Positions 45,789 to 55,661 are shown, counted from the first letter of the stretch. The stretch is 63,383 nucleotides of DNA from Rickettsia typhi (GCA_945876965.1 CAMCQG010000003.1:1-63383); one strand, 5' to 3'. Numbers and translations are program-made. Notes: generated from the sequence alone by a model not told the origin.

Positions 45789-46460
45789 ATGATAGGTAAA
45801 TTAAAAGGTTTTGTTGATGGTATTTTTGATGATAGCGTTTTATTTGATGTAAATGGTGTTTGTTATATTGTGTTTGTTGATAGAAAAACCTTATTTTTTT
45901 TAGGTTCACTTAGCACCAAAATTGATTTATTTATCGAAACTGTCGTTAGAGAAACTGGAACTACATTATTTGGCTTTTTAACATTTCAAGATCAGGTATG
46001 GTTTAGACAATTAGTAAAATTAAATGGAATTAGCGGTAAAATTGCAATGGCAATTATGGGTAATCTGGATAACAATAGCCTTAGTATTGCAATAGCAACA
46101 AAAGATGAAAAATTAATTAGCACCGTGCCTGGAATTGGTAAAAAATTAGCCAATAGAATAGTCAACGAGCTTGATGGTATAAATGAAAAAATTGCTAATG
46201 AAATTTTAATTTATCAGCCACTTAATATTAATATAGGCACACAAGCTACAAATATTGTTGTTTCGCAAAATATAACAACAGCAGAGCCCGAAATACAGGT
46301 TCCATATAATCTTATGCAAGATGCTATAACGGCAATTTGTTCGTTAGGTTTTTCAAGGCAAATTGTGTATAATGTTGTGCAAAAAATTATTAAAAATAAT
46401 CCAAAAATTGAATTGGAACTTCTTGTTAAAGAAGGTATAAAAAATCTAGGTGAAAAATAA
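45789..46460 (+). CDS. ruvA: Holliday junction branch migration protein RuvA
   Basis: Binds four-way junctions and loads RuvB. ATG 45789 gives the canonical MIGKLKGFVDGIFDDSVLFD start. The frame is open upstream to 45723, but that part lies in rnpB and is not protein. Helix-hairpin-helix motifs are in the centre (LVKLNGISGKIAMAIMG and ISTVPGIGKKLANRIVNEL). The C-terminal domain (LMQDAITAICSLGFSRQIV) is the RuvB-interacting part. About 223 residues is slightly long. ruvB and ruvC are not adjacent. Confidence 0.93.
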   Translation: MIGKLKGFVDGIFDDSVLFDVNGVCYIVFVDRKTLFFLGSLSTKIDLFIETVVRETGTTLFGFLTFQDQVWFRQLVKLNGISGKIAMAIMGNLDNNSLSIAIATKDEKLISTVPGIGKKLANRIVNELDGINEKIANEILIYQPLNINIGTQATNIVVSQNITTAEPEIQVPYNLMQDAITAICSLGFSRQIVYNVVQKIIKNNPKIELELLVKEGIKNLGEK

Positions 46461-46533
46461 AGGGTAATTATAGAATTAAGTTGCAAATTATTTCTTATAT
46501 TTAATATATTACCTCAAAATAAAGAGTTTTGCT

Positions 46534-48471
46534 ATGCAACAAAGACAAATGATTAAAATCATTATAGATGATAAAGAAATATCAGTTCCAATTGGAATAA
46601 ATTTGATTCAAGCTTGCGAGGTTGCAGGTAGTGAGGTACCTAGATTTTGCTATCATGATAGACTTAAAATTGCAGGAAATTGTAGAATGTGTTTGGTTGA
46701 GGTTATAAATCCAAAAGGTCCACCAAAACCTGTTGCTTCGTGTGCAGTTGAGGTTAGTGATGGTATGGTTGTTTCGACAAAAAGCGAAATGGTCAAAAAA
46801 GCCAGAGGTGGAGTTATGGAATTTTTACTTGCTAATCATCCACTAGATTGCCCGGTTTGCGATCAGGCTGGAGAATGCGATTTGCAGGATCAAGCATTTG
46901 TTTATGGAAAAAATAATTCTAGGTATAACGAAGAAAAAAGAATTGTTGAAGATAAAAATATGGGTGCATTAATTCGCACAAATATGACAAGGTGTATTCA
47001 TTGCACTCGTTGTTCAAGGTTTATAGAAGACATTGCGGGAACGGCAGAAATTGGGGCATTTGGCAGAGGTGAACATATGGAGATATCTACTTTTTTAGAA
47101 CAAACTGTTACATCTGAATTATCGGGTAATATAATTGATTTGTGTCCAGTAGGAGCCTTAACATCAAAGCCATTTTCGTATACGGCACGAAGTTGGGAGC
47201 TTGAAAAAACCGACACAATAGATGTTATGGATGCAGTTGGAAGCAATATTAGGGTTGATAGCCGTGGCTTTGAAGTTATGCGAGTTTTGCCAAGAATTAA
47301 CGAACAAATAAACGAAGAATGGATAAGTGATGTAACCCGATTTAGCTATGATGGTTTAAAATATCAAAGAATTGACAAAGCTTATATTGATGGAGCAGAA
47401 ACAACAATCGATTTAGCCATAGAAAACGCAAAAAAGTTGATAGACAAAAATACAGCTGTAATTATTGGCGATTTAGTTGATGTTGAAACAGCTTTTATGA
47501 CTAAAAAACTTATTGAAAAATTTGATATAAAAAACTATACTTGCATACAAGATGGTGCTAAAATAGATGTTTCAAATCGTCAAAATTATTTGTTTAATAC
47601 AGGGATTGAAAATATTCCTCAGGCTGATTTTATTTTGCTTGTTGGAACAAATCCAAAGCTTGAAGCACCGATTGTTAATATGAAAATTAGACAAGCTTTT
47701 TTGAATGGGGCAAAAATTTTTGGCATAGGAATAAACGATGATTTGCATTATAAATACCAAATTTTAAGCAACGATTGTTTGCTAGATATTTATGACGGTA
47801 AAGTTTGCGAAGACTTAAAAAATGCAAAAAAACCAATGATTATAGTTGGTCAAGATGCAATAAAAACAAGCGAAATTATGCAAACTGTTTTAGCAATTAG
47901 GCAAAAATATTTTGTTAAAGAAAATTGGAATGGATACAATATGCTACACAAAGTTGCTGGTAGGGTTGGTGCATTAGATGTTGGTTTGTCTGGGGTTGAT
48001 ATTGAGGATATTTTGCAAAAATGCCAAAATGGTGAAATAAAAACAGTTTTAGCAATTGGATGCGATGAGGTTAAAATAAAAAATGCAAATGTAATATACA
48101 TTGGAACTCACGGTGAGGAAGTTGCACAAAATGCAAAAATAATTTTACCCGCTAGTTGTTATACAGAAAAAACGGCAACATTCGTGAACACAGAAGGTTT
48201 AGCACAAAAAACATATCAAGCCGTACCAAAAATTGGCGATTGTATGAATGATTGCGAGATTGTTGCAATGTTCTGCGATGATCAGACAAAAATATCTCAA
48301 ATTACAAAAAATATTGTATATAATTATGCCGATAATGTGTCCAATTTTAAGACTTTTAATTGCACAATTGCTGATGTAAATAACGATATAAAAAAACTTT
48401 ATATGAGCAATTGTATATCTAGATCGTCGGTTGTTATGGCAAAACGCATAACCGAGCTTAAAAAGAGTTAA
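46534..48471 (+). CDS. nuoG: NADH-quinone oxidoreductase subunit G
   Basis: Peripheral-arm subunit of respiratory complex I carrying Fe-S clusters. The N-terminal 2Fe-2S ferredoxin domain has FCYHDRLKIAGNCRMC. The following NuoG motif HPLDCPVCDQAGECDLQD and the CIHCTRCSRF cluster ligands are intact. The molybdopterin-like domain is reduced, as is usual. The 645 residues are normal for Rickettsiales. It stands alone without nuoF or nuoH neighbours, so the complex I genes are dispersed. Confidence 0.95.
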   Translation: MQQRQMIKIIIDDKEISVPIGINLIQACEVAGSEVPRFCYHDRLKIAGNCRMCLVEVINPKGPPKPVASCAVEVSDGMVVSTKSEMVKKARGGVMEFLLANHPLDCPVCDQAGECDLQDQAFVYGKNNSRYNEEKRIVEDKNMGALIRTNMTRCIHCTRCSRFIEDIAGTAEIGAFGRGEHMEISTFLEQTVTSELSGNIIDLCPVGALTSKPFSYTARSWELEKTDTIDVMDAVGSNIRVDSRGFEVMRVLPRINEQINEEWISDVTRFSYDGLKYQRIDKAYIDGAETTIDLAIENAKKLIDKNTAVIIGDLVDVETAFMTKKLIEKFDIKNYTCIQDGAKIDVSNRQNYLFNTGIENIPQADFILLVGTNPKLEAPIVNMKIRQAFLNGAKIFGIGINDDLHYKYQILSNDCLLDIYDGKVCEDLKNAKKPMIIVGQDAIKTSEIMQTVLAIRQKYFVKENWNGYNMLHKVAGRVGALDVGLSGVDIEDILQKCQNGEIKTVLAIGCDEVKIKNANVIYIGTHGEEVAQNAKIILPASCYTEKTATFVNTEGLAQKTYQAVPKIGDCMNDCEIVAMFCDDQTKISQITKNIVYNYADNVSNFKTFNCTIADVNNDIKKLYMSNCISRSSVVMAKRITELKKS

Positions 48472-48534
48472 CATACAAATATATATAGTATTGCTATTTT
48501 AAATTAATATTATTAATATGAATAAAGATGAATT

Positions 48535-48556
48535 ACAAAATTGATAGTAATTTTGT
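48535..48556. terminator. Bidirectional hairpin between nuoG and the bioB unit
   Basis: ACAAAATT and AATTTTGT form a perfect 8-bp stem with a six-base loop between convergent transcripts. T-rich flanks are modest. It is the only clear stem in the nuoG-to-bioB gap. Confidence 0.4.
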
Positions 48557-48607
48557 TATAAAACACATAAAAAATGATATTTTAGATTTGAATAAATAAA
48601 TGATTTT

Positions 48608-48688
48608 TTAATCAAAATAAGAGCCAACCAAACTAAGTATTACAATACCAACGATAATAATCGTGAACCAAAATTGAATATCAACCAT
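48608..48688 (-). CDS. Putative 26-residue single-span membrane peptide downstream of bioB
   Basis: A short frame starts at ATG 48688, overlapping the bioB TGA by eight bases (ATGGTTGA), and ends at TAA 48608. The product begins MVDIQFWF, has a continuous hydrophobic span (TIIIVGIVILSLVG), and ends SYFD. A single clean membrane helix with a polar end, coupled to the upstream stop, suggests a real small protein. I do not recognise a family. Chance in A+T-rich DNA is the alternative. Confidence 0.45.
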   Translation of the reverse strand: MVDIQFWFTIIIVGIVILSLVGSYFD

Positions 48689-49607
48689 TATTTATACCAA
48701 GTGAATCAAATAACATATTATCTCTATCTATACTGCTATTATTCGCAGTTAATAATTTTTCGCCATAAAATACAGAATTTGCCCCAGCATAAAAACATAA
48801 TGTTTGCATAGAATCTGACATATTTTCACGACCAGCAGAAAGTCTAACCCTTGCTTTTGGCATTAAAATACGAGCAATTGCAATAGTTTTTACAAATTCA
48901 ATTTCGCTAACTGGAACTTTATTTGCCATTGGCGTGCCCGGAATTGGTATTAACTTATTAATTGGTACAGACTCAGGATATGGATCCATATTTGCCAGCA
49001 TAACAAGCATATTTAATCTATCGGTTGTTTTTTCTCCCATTCCTAAAATACCGCCACAGCAAACTTTTAAACCGCTTGCACGCACGCGATTAATGGTATC
49101 AATTCTGTCTTGAAATGTTCGTGTGGTTATAATTTCGTGATAATATTCTTTTGATGTATCAATATTATGATTATAATAATCTAGCCCATATTCTTTAAGT
49201 TTTTCGGCCTGACCATCTTTTAGTAACCCAAGTGTGGCACAAGTTTCAAGCCCCATTGCTTTAATTTCGGCAATCATTTCACCCACTTTTTCAATATCAT
49301 CATCGCGTGGGCCTCGCCATGCTGCACCAACACAAAATCTTTGAGATCCAATTTCTTTGGCTTTTTTTGCAGCCTCAATAACTTCTGTTTTGTCATATAA
49401 TGGCTCTTTTTCTAAGCCAGTTTTAAAATGTGCCGATTGCGGACAATATGCACAATTTTCAGGGCAAGCTCCCGTTTTTATGTTAAGCAAAGTAGAAAGC
49501 TGCATGTCGCATTCTGGCCAATTTTCTTTATGAATAGCTCTTGCTTTATCAAGTAAATCAAAAAATGGTAAATCATATAATTTTTGCGCCATCTTAATCT
49601 CAATCAT
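48681..49607 (-). CDS. bioB: Biotin synthase BioB
   Basis: Radical SAM enzyme that inserts sulfur into dethiobiotin. The radical SAM cluster ligands are C48, C52 and C55 (ACPENCAYCPQS). Further motifs are AAWRGPRDDDIEKV, the YYNHNIDTS segment, VCCGGILGMGE and the C-terminal ARVRLSAGREN with the arginine ligand of the auxiliary cluster. The 308 residues are full length. It starts at ATG 49607, with ATG 49592 as an alternative. No bioADCF cluster is adjacent, so the cell may import or make dethiobiotin elsewhere. Confidence 0.95.
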   Translation of the reverse strand: MIEIKMAQKLYDLPFFDLLDKARAIHKENWPECDMQLSTLLNIKTGACPENCAYCPQSAHFKTGLEKEPLYDKTEVIEAAKKAKEIGSQRFCVGAAWRGPRDDDIEKVGEMIAEIKAMGLETCATLGLLKDGQAEKLKEYGLDYYNHNIDTSKEYYHEIITTRTFQDRIDTINRVRASGLKVCCGGILGMGEKTTDRLNMLVMLANMDPYPESVPINKLIPIPGTPMANKVPVSEIEFVKTIAIARILMPKARVRLSAGRENMSDSMQTLCFYAGANSVFYGEKLLTANNSSIDRDNMLFDSLGINNG

Positions 49608-49619
49608 ATCGGTTATAAT

Positions 49620-50444
49620 TTATATTTGTTTTGCAGCATTTGAACAATTAAAATACTGTAATGCTCCCGCTAATTTTTCAATCCAAGTTTTTTTAGGATT
49701 ATCATCAATTATTAACAAAAAATCGTCATCATTATATTGGTCCTGATTATTATTTGCATCAAAAGAAATTTGAGATCGAGGTTCTGTCTTTTTATTTTTT
49801 TTATGTATCTCTATAATTCGGTCATGCTCTGCTTCGCTTGCCTTCTCAAAAGAACCATTTGTTCCAAATTCAGCCTTGATTTTGTTTATAAAATCATCTT
49901 CTTTTTCATCGATATTATTTGATAAAAAATTTGCAAAATAATTAGCATAAAAAGCACAAGGATATCCATATGTGCTCTCATCATCAGAACAATTTAATGA
50001 AAAGCTTTTAGGTAGTATATTGACAAATGTATCATAATTCTCTATATTTAATGTACCACAATACTTTGTAGTATGTCTTGATTTATCACTAAGATATTTT
50101 ATATAATCCGTGTATACATTCATAGTAAACAATTTATTATCTATTTTTGTAACACATATTTGATGTGCTGTTTTATCATTTTTATCATTTGTAACTATGA
50201 ATATAAATATTTCATTATTGTTTAAGTTATTTATTATTTTTTTTATATCTTTATCTATATCTCCCCCAAAAAATTTATATATTTTAGAGTAATACCATTT
50301 AATGCCATAATCTTTGTATATACATTTTATTCCTTTGTTGTTAATTTCTTTTACTAATTCTTTATTTTTTTTATCCAAATCTTTAATAATTTTTTGATTA
50401 TCATTATCTTTAAAATTAAAAAAATCAACAAACCATTTAGCCAT
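49620..50444 (-). CDS. Candidate CE-clan cysteine protease / acetyltransferase-like protein (possible effector)
   Basis: No confident family. The middle reads AHQICVTKIDNKLFTMNVYTD (H101 to D120, counted from the longest frame at 50465) and then STYGYPCAFYANYFANFL (C170). Order and spacing (H+19=D, D+50=C) resemble CE-clan enzymes (Ulp1/SENP, YopJ). The hydrophobic strand before H and the helix after C also fit. The C-terminal third is acidic and disordered (NNNQDQYNDDDF). The protein has no signal peptide. ATG 50444 is preferred to a TTG at 50465 that would overlap the RNase J gene. A host-directed effector is inference. Confidence 0.45.
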   Translation of the reverse strand: MAKWFVDFFNFKDNDNQKIIKDLDKKNKELVKEINNKGIKCIYKDYGIKWYYSKIYKFFGGDIDKDIKKIINNLNNNEIFIFIVTNDKNDKTAHQICVTKIDNKLFTMNVYTDYIKYLSDKSRHTTKYCGTLNIENYDTFVNILPKSFSLNCSDDESTYGYPCAFYANYFANFLSNNIDEKEDDFINKIKAEFGTNGSFEKASEAEHDRIIEIHKKNKKTEPRSQISFDANNNQDQYNDDDFLLIIDDNPKKTWIEKLAGALQYFNCSNAAKQI

Positions 50445-50457
50445 ATACACAAAAATA

Positions 50458-52146
50458 CTAAACAAGCATCATCATAATTTCAATCATTGGTGTTGTTTTT
50501 AGCTCACGCTTAACCATTTGAGCCAGAGTTCCTTTTGCTAAATTTGTAATTTCGCTATGCAATTTTGTTTTATTTTTTGCTGCAAAAAAAGCTGGTGCTT
50601 TTTCTTTCAAATTTTTAGCAACTTTTTGCTCCATTTCTTTAATAAAATCTTTTTCATTTTCGCTATCTAAACTTCCCATTGCAACAATTCTTGGGCTACA
50701 AGCAATACCACCTTTTCCGTTTAATGCAAAGCTACACATAATTACTCCACCTTTCATTCTGCGGCGCATTTTCATGACTTCGCCTCCTGGGCTATGAAAT
50801 AAATTGCCTTCAACACCCAGATAATCTGCTGCAACTTCGCCAATTTTTTTAATAGAATTACCATTTTCAAAACACAAAACATGTCCATTGCGGACAGAAA
50901 TTGTATTTTTAACCCCGCAATCAGATTTTGCCCATTTGCAATGTTCGTTTATATGAATTGCCTCACCATGAACAGGAATTGCAATTGCAGGCCTAACAAG
51001 CTCATATAAATGCTTTAATTCATCACGATTTGGATGCCCCGATACATGAATTTTGGCATTTCTTTCGGTTACAATTTCAACCCCCATATCTGCGAGCCTA
51101 TTTAGTGTTGCAGCAATCTTTTTTTCATTTCCGGGAATAATCTTTGAAGAAAAAATAACTTTATCACCATTCTTAATTTTTAAAAACGGATGAGTTCCGC
51201 CCGAAAGTTTAGCAACAGTAGCTAATGGCTCACCTTGGCATCCAGTTGCTATAATTAATGTTTTATGTCTGTTTTTATCATCAAAATCTTTTGCATCAAC
51301 AAATGAAACACCATCTAAATATCCAACTTTTTTTGCAATTCCACTGATGCGATGCAAAGATGTGCCCGATAAAATAATCTGTCTACCACAACGCTTTGCA
51401 GCATTTGCAATTGTTTGAACTCTGGCAACATTTGATGCAAAAGTTGTCACAACAACGCATTGTTTTGCATCTTGAATCAGCTCAACCAAATTATCTTCAA
51501 TATCACCCTCAGATCCGGACCAACCATCCGAAAACACATTTGTTGAATCACAAACAACAGCCATAACACCCTCGTCGCCAATTTGTTTTAAACGCTCTTC
51601 GTCAGAAACCTCACCAACAATTGGAGTTTTATCTATTTTAAAATCACCTGTATGCAAAATATTTCCAGCATCTGTTTTTATATAAATCGCACGCATTTCT
51701 GGAATTGAATGTGTTAAGCCAATCATTTCTATATTAAAATCTGCAATTTTAAATTTAGCACGATTTTGCGTAACAACTTTGATTTTAACTTTATCTTGCA
51801 AACCAAAATCTGTCAATTTTGTTTTTAAAAAATGAGCTGTAAAAGGCGTTGCGTAAACTGGTGCATCGCTGCAATATTCCCATAAATGTGGCACAGCACC
51901 AACATGATCTTCGTGTGCATGAGTTATAATAATCGCTTCAATTTTAATTTTATTATCAATTATAAAAGAAATATCTGGCACAATAATATCAACTCCCGGC
52001 ATAATTCTTTCCTCGGCAAATCCAGTGCCACAATCTACCATAATCCACTTACCTTTATAGTGATAAAGATTCAAATTCATTCCAATTTCTCCGCTACCGC
52101 CTAATGGTACAAAAAGTAGCTTTTCTGTTAATTTATTTAATTGCAT
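50458..52146 (-). CDS. rnj: Ribonuclease J
   Basis: Metallo-beta-lactamase-family RNase with 5'-3' exonuclease and endonuclease activity in RNA decay. Zinc motif H76-x-H78-x-D80-H81 (THAHEDH) is intact, as are HTGDFKID, CDSTN, the beta-CASP HVSGHPNRDEL and PVHGE. The 562 residues are typical of alphaproteobacterial RNase J. The stop is 13 bases before the next ATG, so the two genes may be coupled. Confidence 0.94.
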   Translation of the reverse strand: MQLNKLTEKLLFVPLGGSGEIGMNLNLYHYKGKWIMVDCGTGFAEERIMPGVDIIVPDISFIIDNKIKIEAIIITHAHEDHVGAVPHLWEYCSDAPVYATPFTAHFLKTKLTDFGLQDKVKIKVVTQNRAKFKIADFNIEMIGLTHSIPEMRAIYIKTDAGNILHTGDFKIDKTPIVGEVSDEERLKQIGDEGVMAVVCDSTNVFSDGWSGSEGDIEDNLVELIQDAKQCVVVTTFASNVARVQTIANAAKRCGRQIILSGTSLHRISGIAKKVGYLDGVSFVDAKDFDDKNRHKTLIIATGCQGEPLATVAKLSGGTHPFLKIKNGDKVIFSSKIIPGNEKKIAATLNRLADMGVEIVTERNAKIHVSGHPNRDELKHLYELVRPAIAIPVHGEAIHINEHCKWAKSDCGVKNTISVRNGHVLCFENGNSIKKIGEVAADYLGVEGNLFHSPGGEVMKMRRRMKGGVIMCSFALNGKGGIACSPRIVAMGSLDSENEKDFIKEMEQKVAKNLKEKAPAFFAAKNKTKLHSEITNLAKGTLAQMVKRELKTTPMIEIMMMLV

Positions 52147-52234
52147 TTATTTTTTTAAATTACTATGCTAACATCCTCTACTCATAATATATAAAATGCA
52201 ACAATCATATTTTATAACAAAAAATAATATATAA

Positions 52235-53650
52235 TCAGCATGAATAATATTTTTCAAATTCAATAGGGGTTGGAATCATATCAATATATTTAGATTCTTC
52301 GGTTTTATATTTAATAAATGAATCAATTAAATCATCTGTAAATACACCACCAACCGTGAATATTGACCTGCTATTATTTAGCTCATTAAGTGCTTCATTT
52401 AAAGAGCCTGATACTACTGGATATTTATTTTTTTGTTCATCGGGCAATTCGTATAAATTTTCATTTGTTTCTGCTCCTGGTTTAATTTTATTTTTAATAC
52501 CATCTAAACCAGCCATAAGCATGGCAGACATTGCTAAAAATGAGTTAGCGGATGTATCAGGAAAGCGAACCTCAATGCGTTTTGCATTTGGAGTTGTAAT
52601 TTTTGGAATTCTAATAGATGCTGAACGATTACATTCCGAATAAGCTAAAATAACTGGTGCCTCAAAACCAGGCACTAATCTTTTATAGCTATTTGTTGTT
52701 GGATTACAAAACGCATTTAAAGCCTTGCCATGCTTGATAATTCCACCAATATAATATAACGCCATTTCTGATAAACCACAAGATTCATCACCTATAAATA
52801 GGTTTTTACCATCTTTCCACAACGATTGATGCACATGCATTCCACTGCCATTATCACCAAAAATTGGTTTTGGCATAAAAGTGGCAGTTTTTCCATAGTT
52901 TTGTGCAACATTTTTAACAACATTTTTATAAATATAACAATTTGTTGCAGCCCCCATTAAATCGGAATATTTAAAACCAATTTCGGCCTGAGCTGTGGCA
53001 ACTTCACGATGAAATAATTCTATTGTTAAGCCTGCATTTTCAAGGCTATTTACCATATCAATCATAATATCCCCCATTGAATCACGCGGTGTGGTTGCAA
53101 AGTATCCAGTTTTAGGTGCTATTTCGTATCCTGTGCCAGCGTTTTTTCCTTTCATTTCAACCGAATCTATCACAAAATTAGTTTCATAGCTAGATATTTT
53201 GCTTGAAAAACTATCAAACATAAAAAATTCTAATTCTGGCCCAAAATATGCAACATCTGCAATGCCTAATGTTTGTAAGTATTTTTGTGCTCTAAAAGCA
53301 ACAGTTTTTGGATCTCGATTGTATAAATTAACCCCACAATCACTCATAATATAACAAAATATTACCAAGGTTGGCATAGATGCAAATTCATCAATAAAAT
53401 AACTAGAAGCATCAGGTATTGCCAGAGTATCCGAGTTGTTTATGTTTTTCCAGCCATCAATTGACGATCCATCAAAGGTAAATCCTTCAACAAAAGAATC
53501 GTAATTTACCATTTTTACTGGCTTTAAAATTCTAAAGTTATTACCAAAAAGATCAATAAAACGAAATTCAATAAATGAGATATTATTTTCGTTTATATAA
53601 GATAAAATAGAATCAATTGATGATTTTGTATTTGAAAATTCTTTTGTCAT
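52235..53650 (-). CDS. glnA: Type I glutamine synthetase GlnA
   Basis: ATP-dependent synthesis of glutamine from glutamate and ammonia. Motifs are GFTFDGSSIDGW, the metal-binding ELEFFMFD, MPKPIFGDNGSGMHVHQSLW and NPTTNSYKRLVPGFEAPV. The adenylylation-type tyrosine is Y400 in NLYELPDEQ. The 471 residues match the type I-beta form. It is a single gene with its own upstream gap. Its presence suggests some amino-acid self-sufficiency for a Rickettsiales-like organism. glnB and glnE are not in view. Confidence 0.96.
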   Translation of the reverse strand: MTKEFSNTKSSIDSILSYINENNISFIEFRFIDLFGNNFRILKPVKMVNYDSFVEGFTFDGSSIDGWKNINNSDTLAIPDASSYFIDEFASMPTLVIFCYIMSDCGVNLYNRDPKTVAFRAQKYLQTLGIADVAYFGPELEFFMFDSFSSKISSYETNFVIDSVEMKGKNAGTGYEIAPKTGYFATTPRDSMGDIMIDMVNSLENAGLTIELFHREVATAQAEIGFKYSDLMGAATNCYIYKNVVKNVAQNYGKTATFMPKPIFGDNGSGMHVHQSLWKDGKNLFIGDESCGLSEMALYYIGGIIKHGKALNAFCNPTTNSYKRLVPGFEAPVILAYSECNRSASIRIPKITTPNAKRIEVRFPDTSANSFLAMSAMLMAGLDGIKNKIKPGAETNENLYELPDEQKNKYPVVSGSLNEALNELNNSRSIFTVGGVFTDDLIDSFIKYKTEESKYIDMIPTPIEFEKYYSC

Positions 53651-53744
53651 AATATTTTATATTCAATAATAAAAATTAATTATATTTTTTTATAGCATAA
53701 TTAAAAAGCAATCTTATTTTTTTATTATGATTTAGATAAAAATC

Positions 53745-53778
53745 TCAAATATAATCTTGATATTTATTTTTAAAATAA
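53745..53778 (+). repeat. Direct repeat, copy 1 (upstream of the Nudix-like gene)
   Basis: A 34-base sequence starting TCAAATATAATCTTGATA, matching 55662-55695 at 33 of 34 positions. The copies bracket about 1.9 kb carrying the NUDT9-like gene. This copy contains the only possible start codon (TTG 53757) of that gene. Confidence 0.92.
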
Positions 53779-55647
53779 CAATCGAACCTGTTGAGCAAAA
53801 TGGCTGGAATAATGAGTTTATAATTCCAAGATATTCTATTGCTATATTAGATGCTATAAAAGAAAAAAGATTTTTTAGTTGTGATGATAAATATGTTATT
53901 GTTAGCAAAGATATTGCCAGTTCAATTAAAGCAGAGACTAAACCAATTTTTTATAATGGCATAAAAAACATTACTTATGATGAGATAACAGTAGATGCTG
54001 TTAACCTGATTAAATATCAATATAATGATAAAAAAGATAAAATAATACAAGAATTGATAAAAAAAGGAATAATAAAAAATGGCGAAGTAGAGGAAGTAGA
54101 AGAAAAATTAAATACAGCTATTAAAAATGCTAGCCTTAAGTTACCGAAAGAATTACCTAAGGATTATAACGATATATATAATGTTTATGAAAGATATAAA
54201 GAAAGGTTGCCAAAATTTGGCACAAAAATTGGTTTTGATGCCGTTTCAGCATTTGAAGAATTGATGACGGTAAAAGGTAAAGAAATAGAAACGATTAATG
54301 AGATTCCAGATGATTTACACCATACGGTTTTGAATAGCTTATCTAGTGAGTATTTAACTAATAATATTTTAAAAGATATTCTTGAAACTGTAAAAATACA
54401 AAAAAATTTGGTTTTTCTATAAGTCAAATTAAAACTATTTGCGAGCATTTAGAAGAAAAAAGTTTATTAAAATTAGAAGAAATAGATAAATTCTATGATA
54501 GTAAATCAGAAGAAATTAAAAAGATGCAACCAAATGCTATTGTTGCAAAAGTTGATACTTTATTAGAAAATATTAAAAATATTACATTTCCAGCCTCGGA
54601 TAGTAAAAATGTAAACGGGGATACCAAAAAAATTGTTTTACCATATGTTGGTGTTGGTAGGTCAGCTATGGTTTTTCAAGATCCAAAAAAAACGATCCTT
54701 GTTTTTCAGCAATCGGTGGAAAATTTACAAAAAATACAGCAAATACAGGCCTTGAAGGAAATGGATTATTTTATAATGGTCCTACAAAAGCTGTGGATTG
54801 CTTACTTGTAATTAAAATGAAAGATGGTTCTTTGAAGACAATCGTTGCTAAAAGACAAAATGCAGAAGGCTGGGCTTTGTATGGCGGTATACATTCTAGC
54901 TTGAAAGATCCAAAAGATACTGCTTTTGAGACTATGGTCAAAGAATTACTAGAAGAAACCGGTAATCATCCATCTCAGGTTGAAGAAGCAGATAAAGAGC
55001 GTAAAAATAAACAGCAAGAATTGGAAAAAAGTGTTAAATCTTTGTTTAAAAAACTAGCAACATTAGATGGTTTTGGTCAAAATGCCGATCCAAGAAAAAC
55101 AGATACCGCAAGTATGTCTACAGCCATGTTTAGTATTTTAATAGATGCTGGCAAGGTAGGAGCAATGAAAGAATTATATAAGTTGGATGACAATGAAATA
55201 TCGGCTCTAAATTGGATTACCAGCAGTCTAATGAAAGGAGAGACAAAAGAAAACGATGAAATGACAGCTACTAAAACCATAGAAATTGTTGATGGAAAAG
55301 GAGTACCTGCACCAATAGAGAAATTATTTGCTGGGCATCATCTACAAATAAAAGAGATCATGCCAATTATATTGTTCAAAGATATGTTTTTACATAATAG
55401 CATTGAGAATAATAAAGCAGTTAAAAAACTTGATCAAAAAGGACTTTATGACAAAACATTAAAAGGTTTTAAGAATAAATATAATACCAACACAGGTGTA
55501 ACAAATATTTTGCAGCTTTTTATTAACACAGAAATGAATAAAGGTAATTATAAACCACCAAAAGATCAAAGCAGAACCTTGGCATCACATTTAAAAGCTA
55601 TTAACATATTATCTAGGCCAAAGACACCAGGGGGGCGAGGATATTAG
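53757..55647 (+). pseudogene. NUDT9-like Nudix hydrolase gene broken by two -1 frameshifts at A tracts
   Basis: Three open segments (to 54422, then to about 54690, then to 55647) join into one protein of about 630 residues if the frame slips -1 at A7 (54400-54406) and again at A8 (54685-54692). Across the second joint it reads FQDPKKNDPCFSAIGGKFTK and TGLEGNGLFYNGPTKAVDCL, matching the 'TGl.GRGlLg.wGPNhaaDp' region of NUDT9/TRPM2-type ADP-ribose hydrolases. A Nudix box follows (GGIHSSLKDPKDTAF, then VKELLEETG; R replaced by K). The N-terminal 300 residues are unrecognised. The only start is TTG 53757 inside a direct repeat, so the 5' end may be truncated. Decay, slippage expression or base-call errors are all possible. 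Confidence 0.7.
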
Positions 55648-55661
55648 GCTGACAATAAATA

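Noticed and set aside
54793..55647. Separate Nudix gene starting at a GTG
   Set aside because: Conserved residues of the Nudix family continue upstream in the same frame to the A8 tract, so this is the 3' part of one longer gene.
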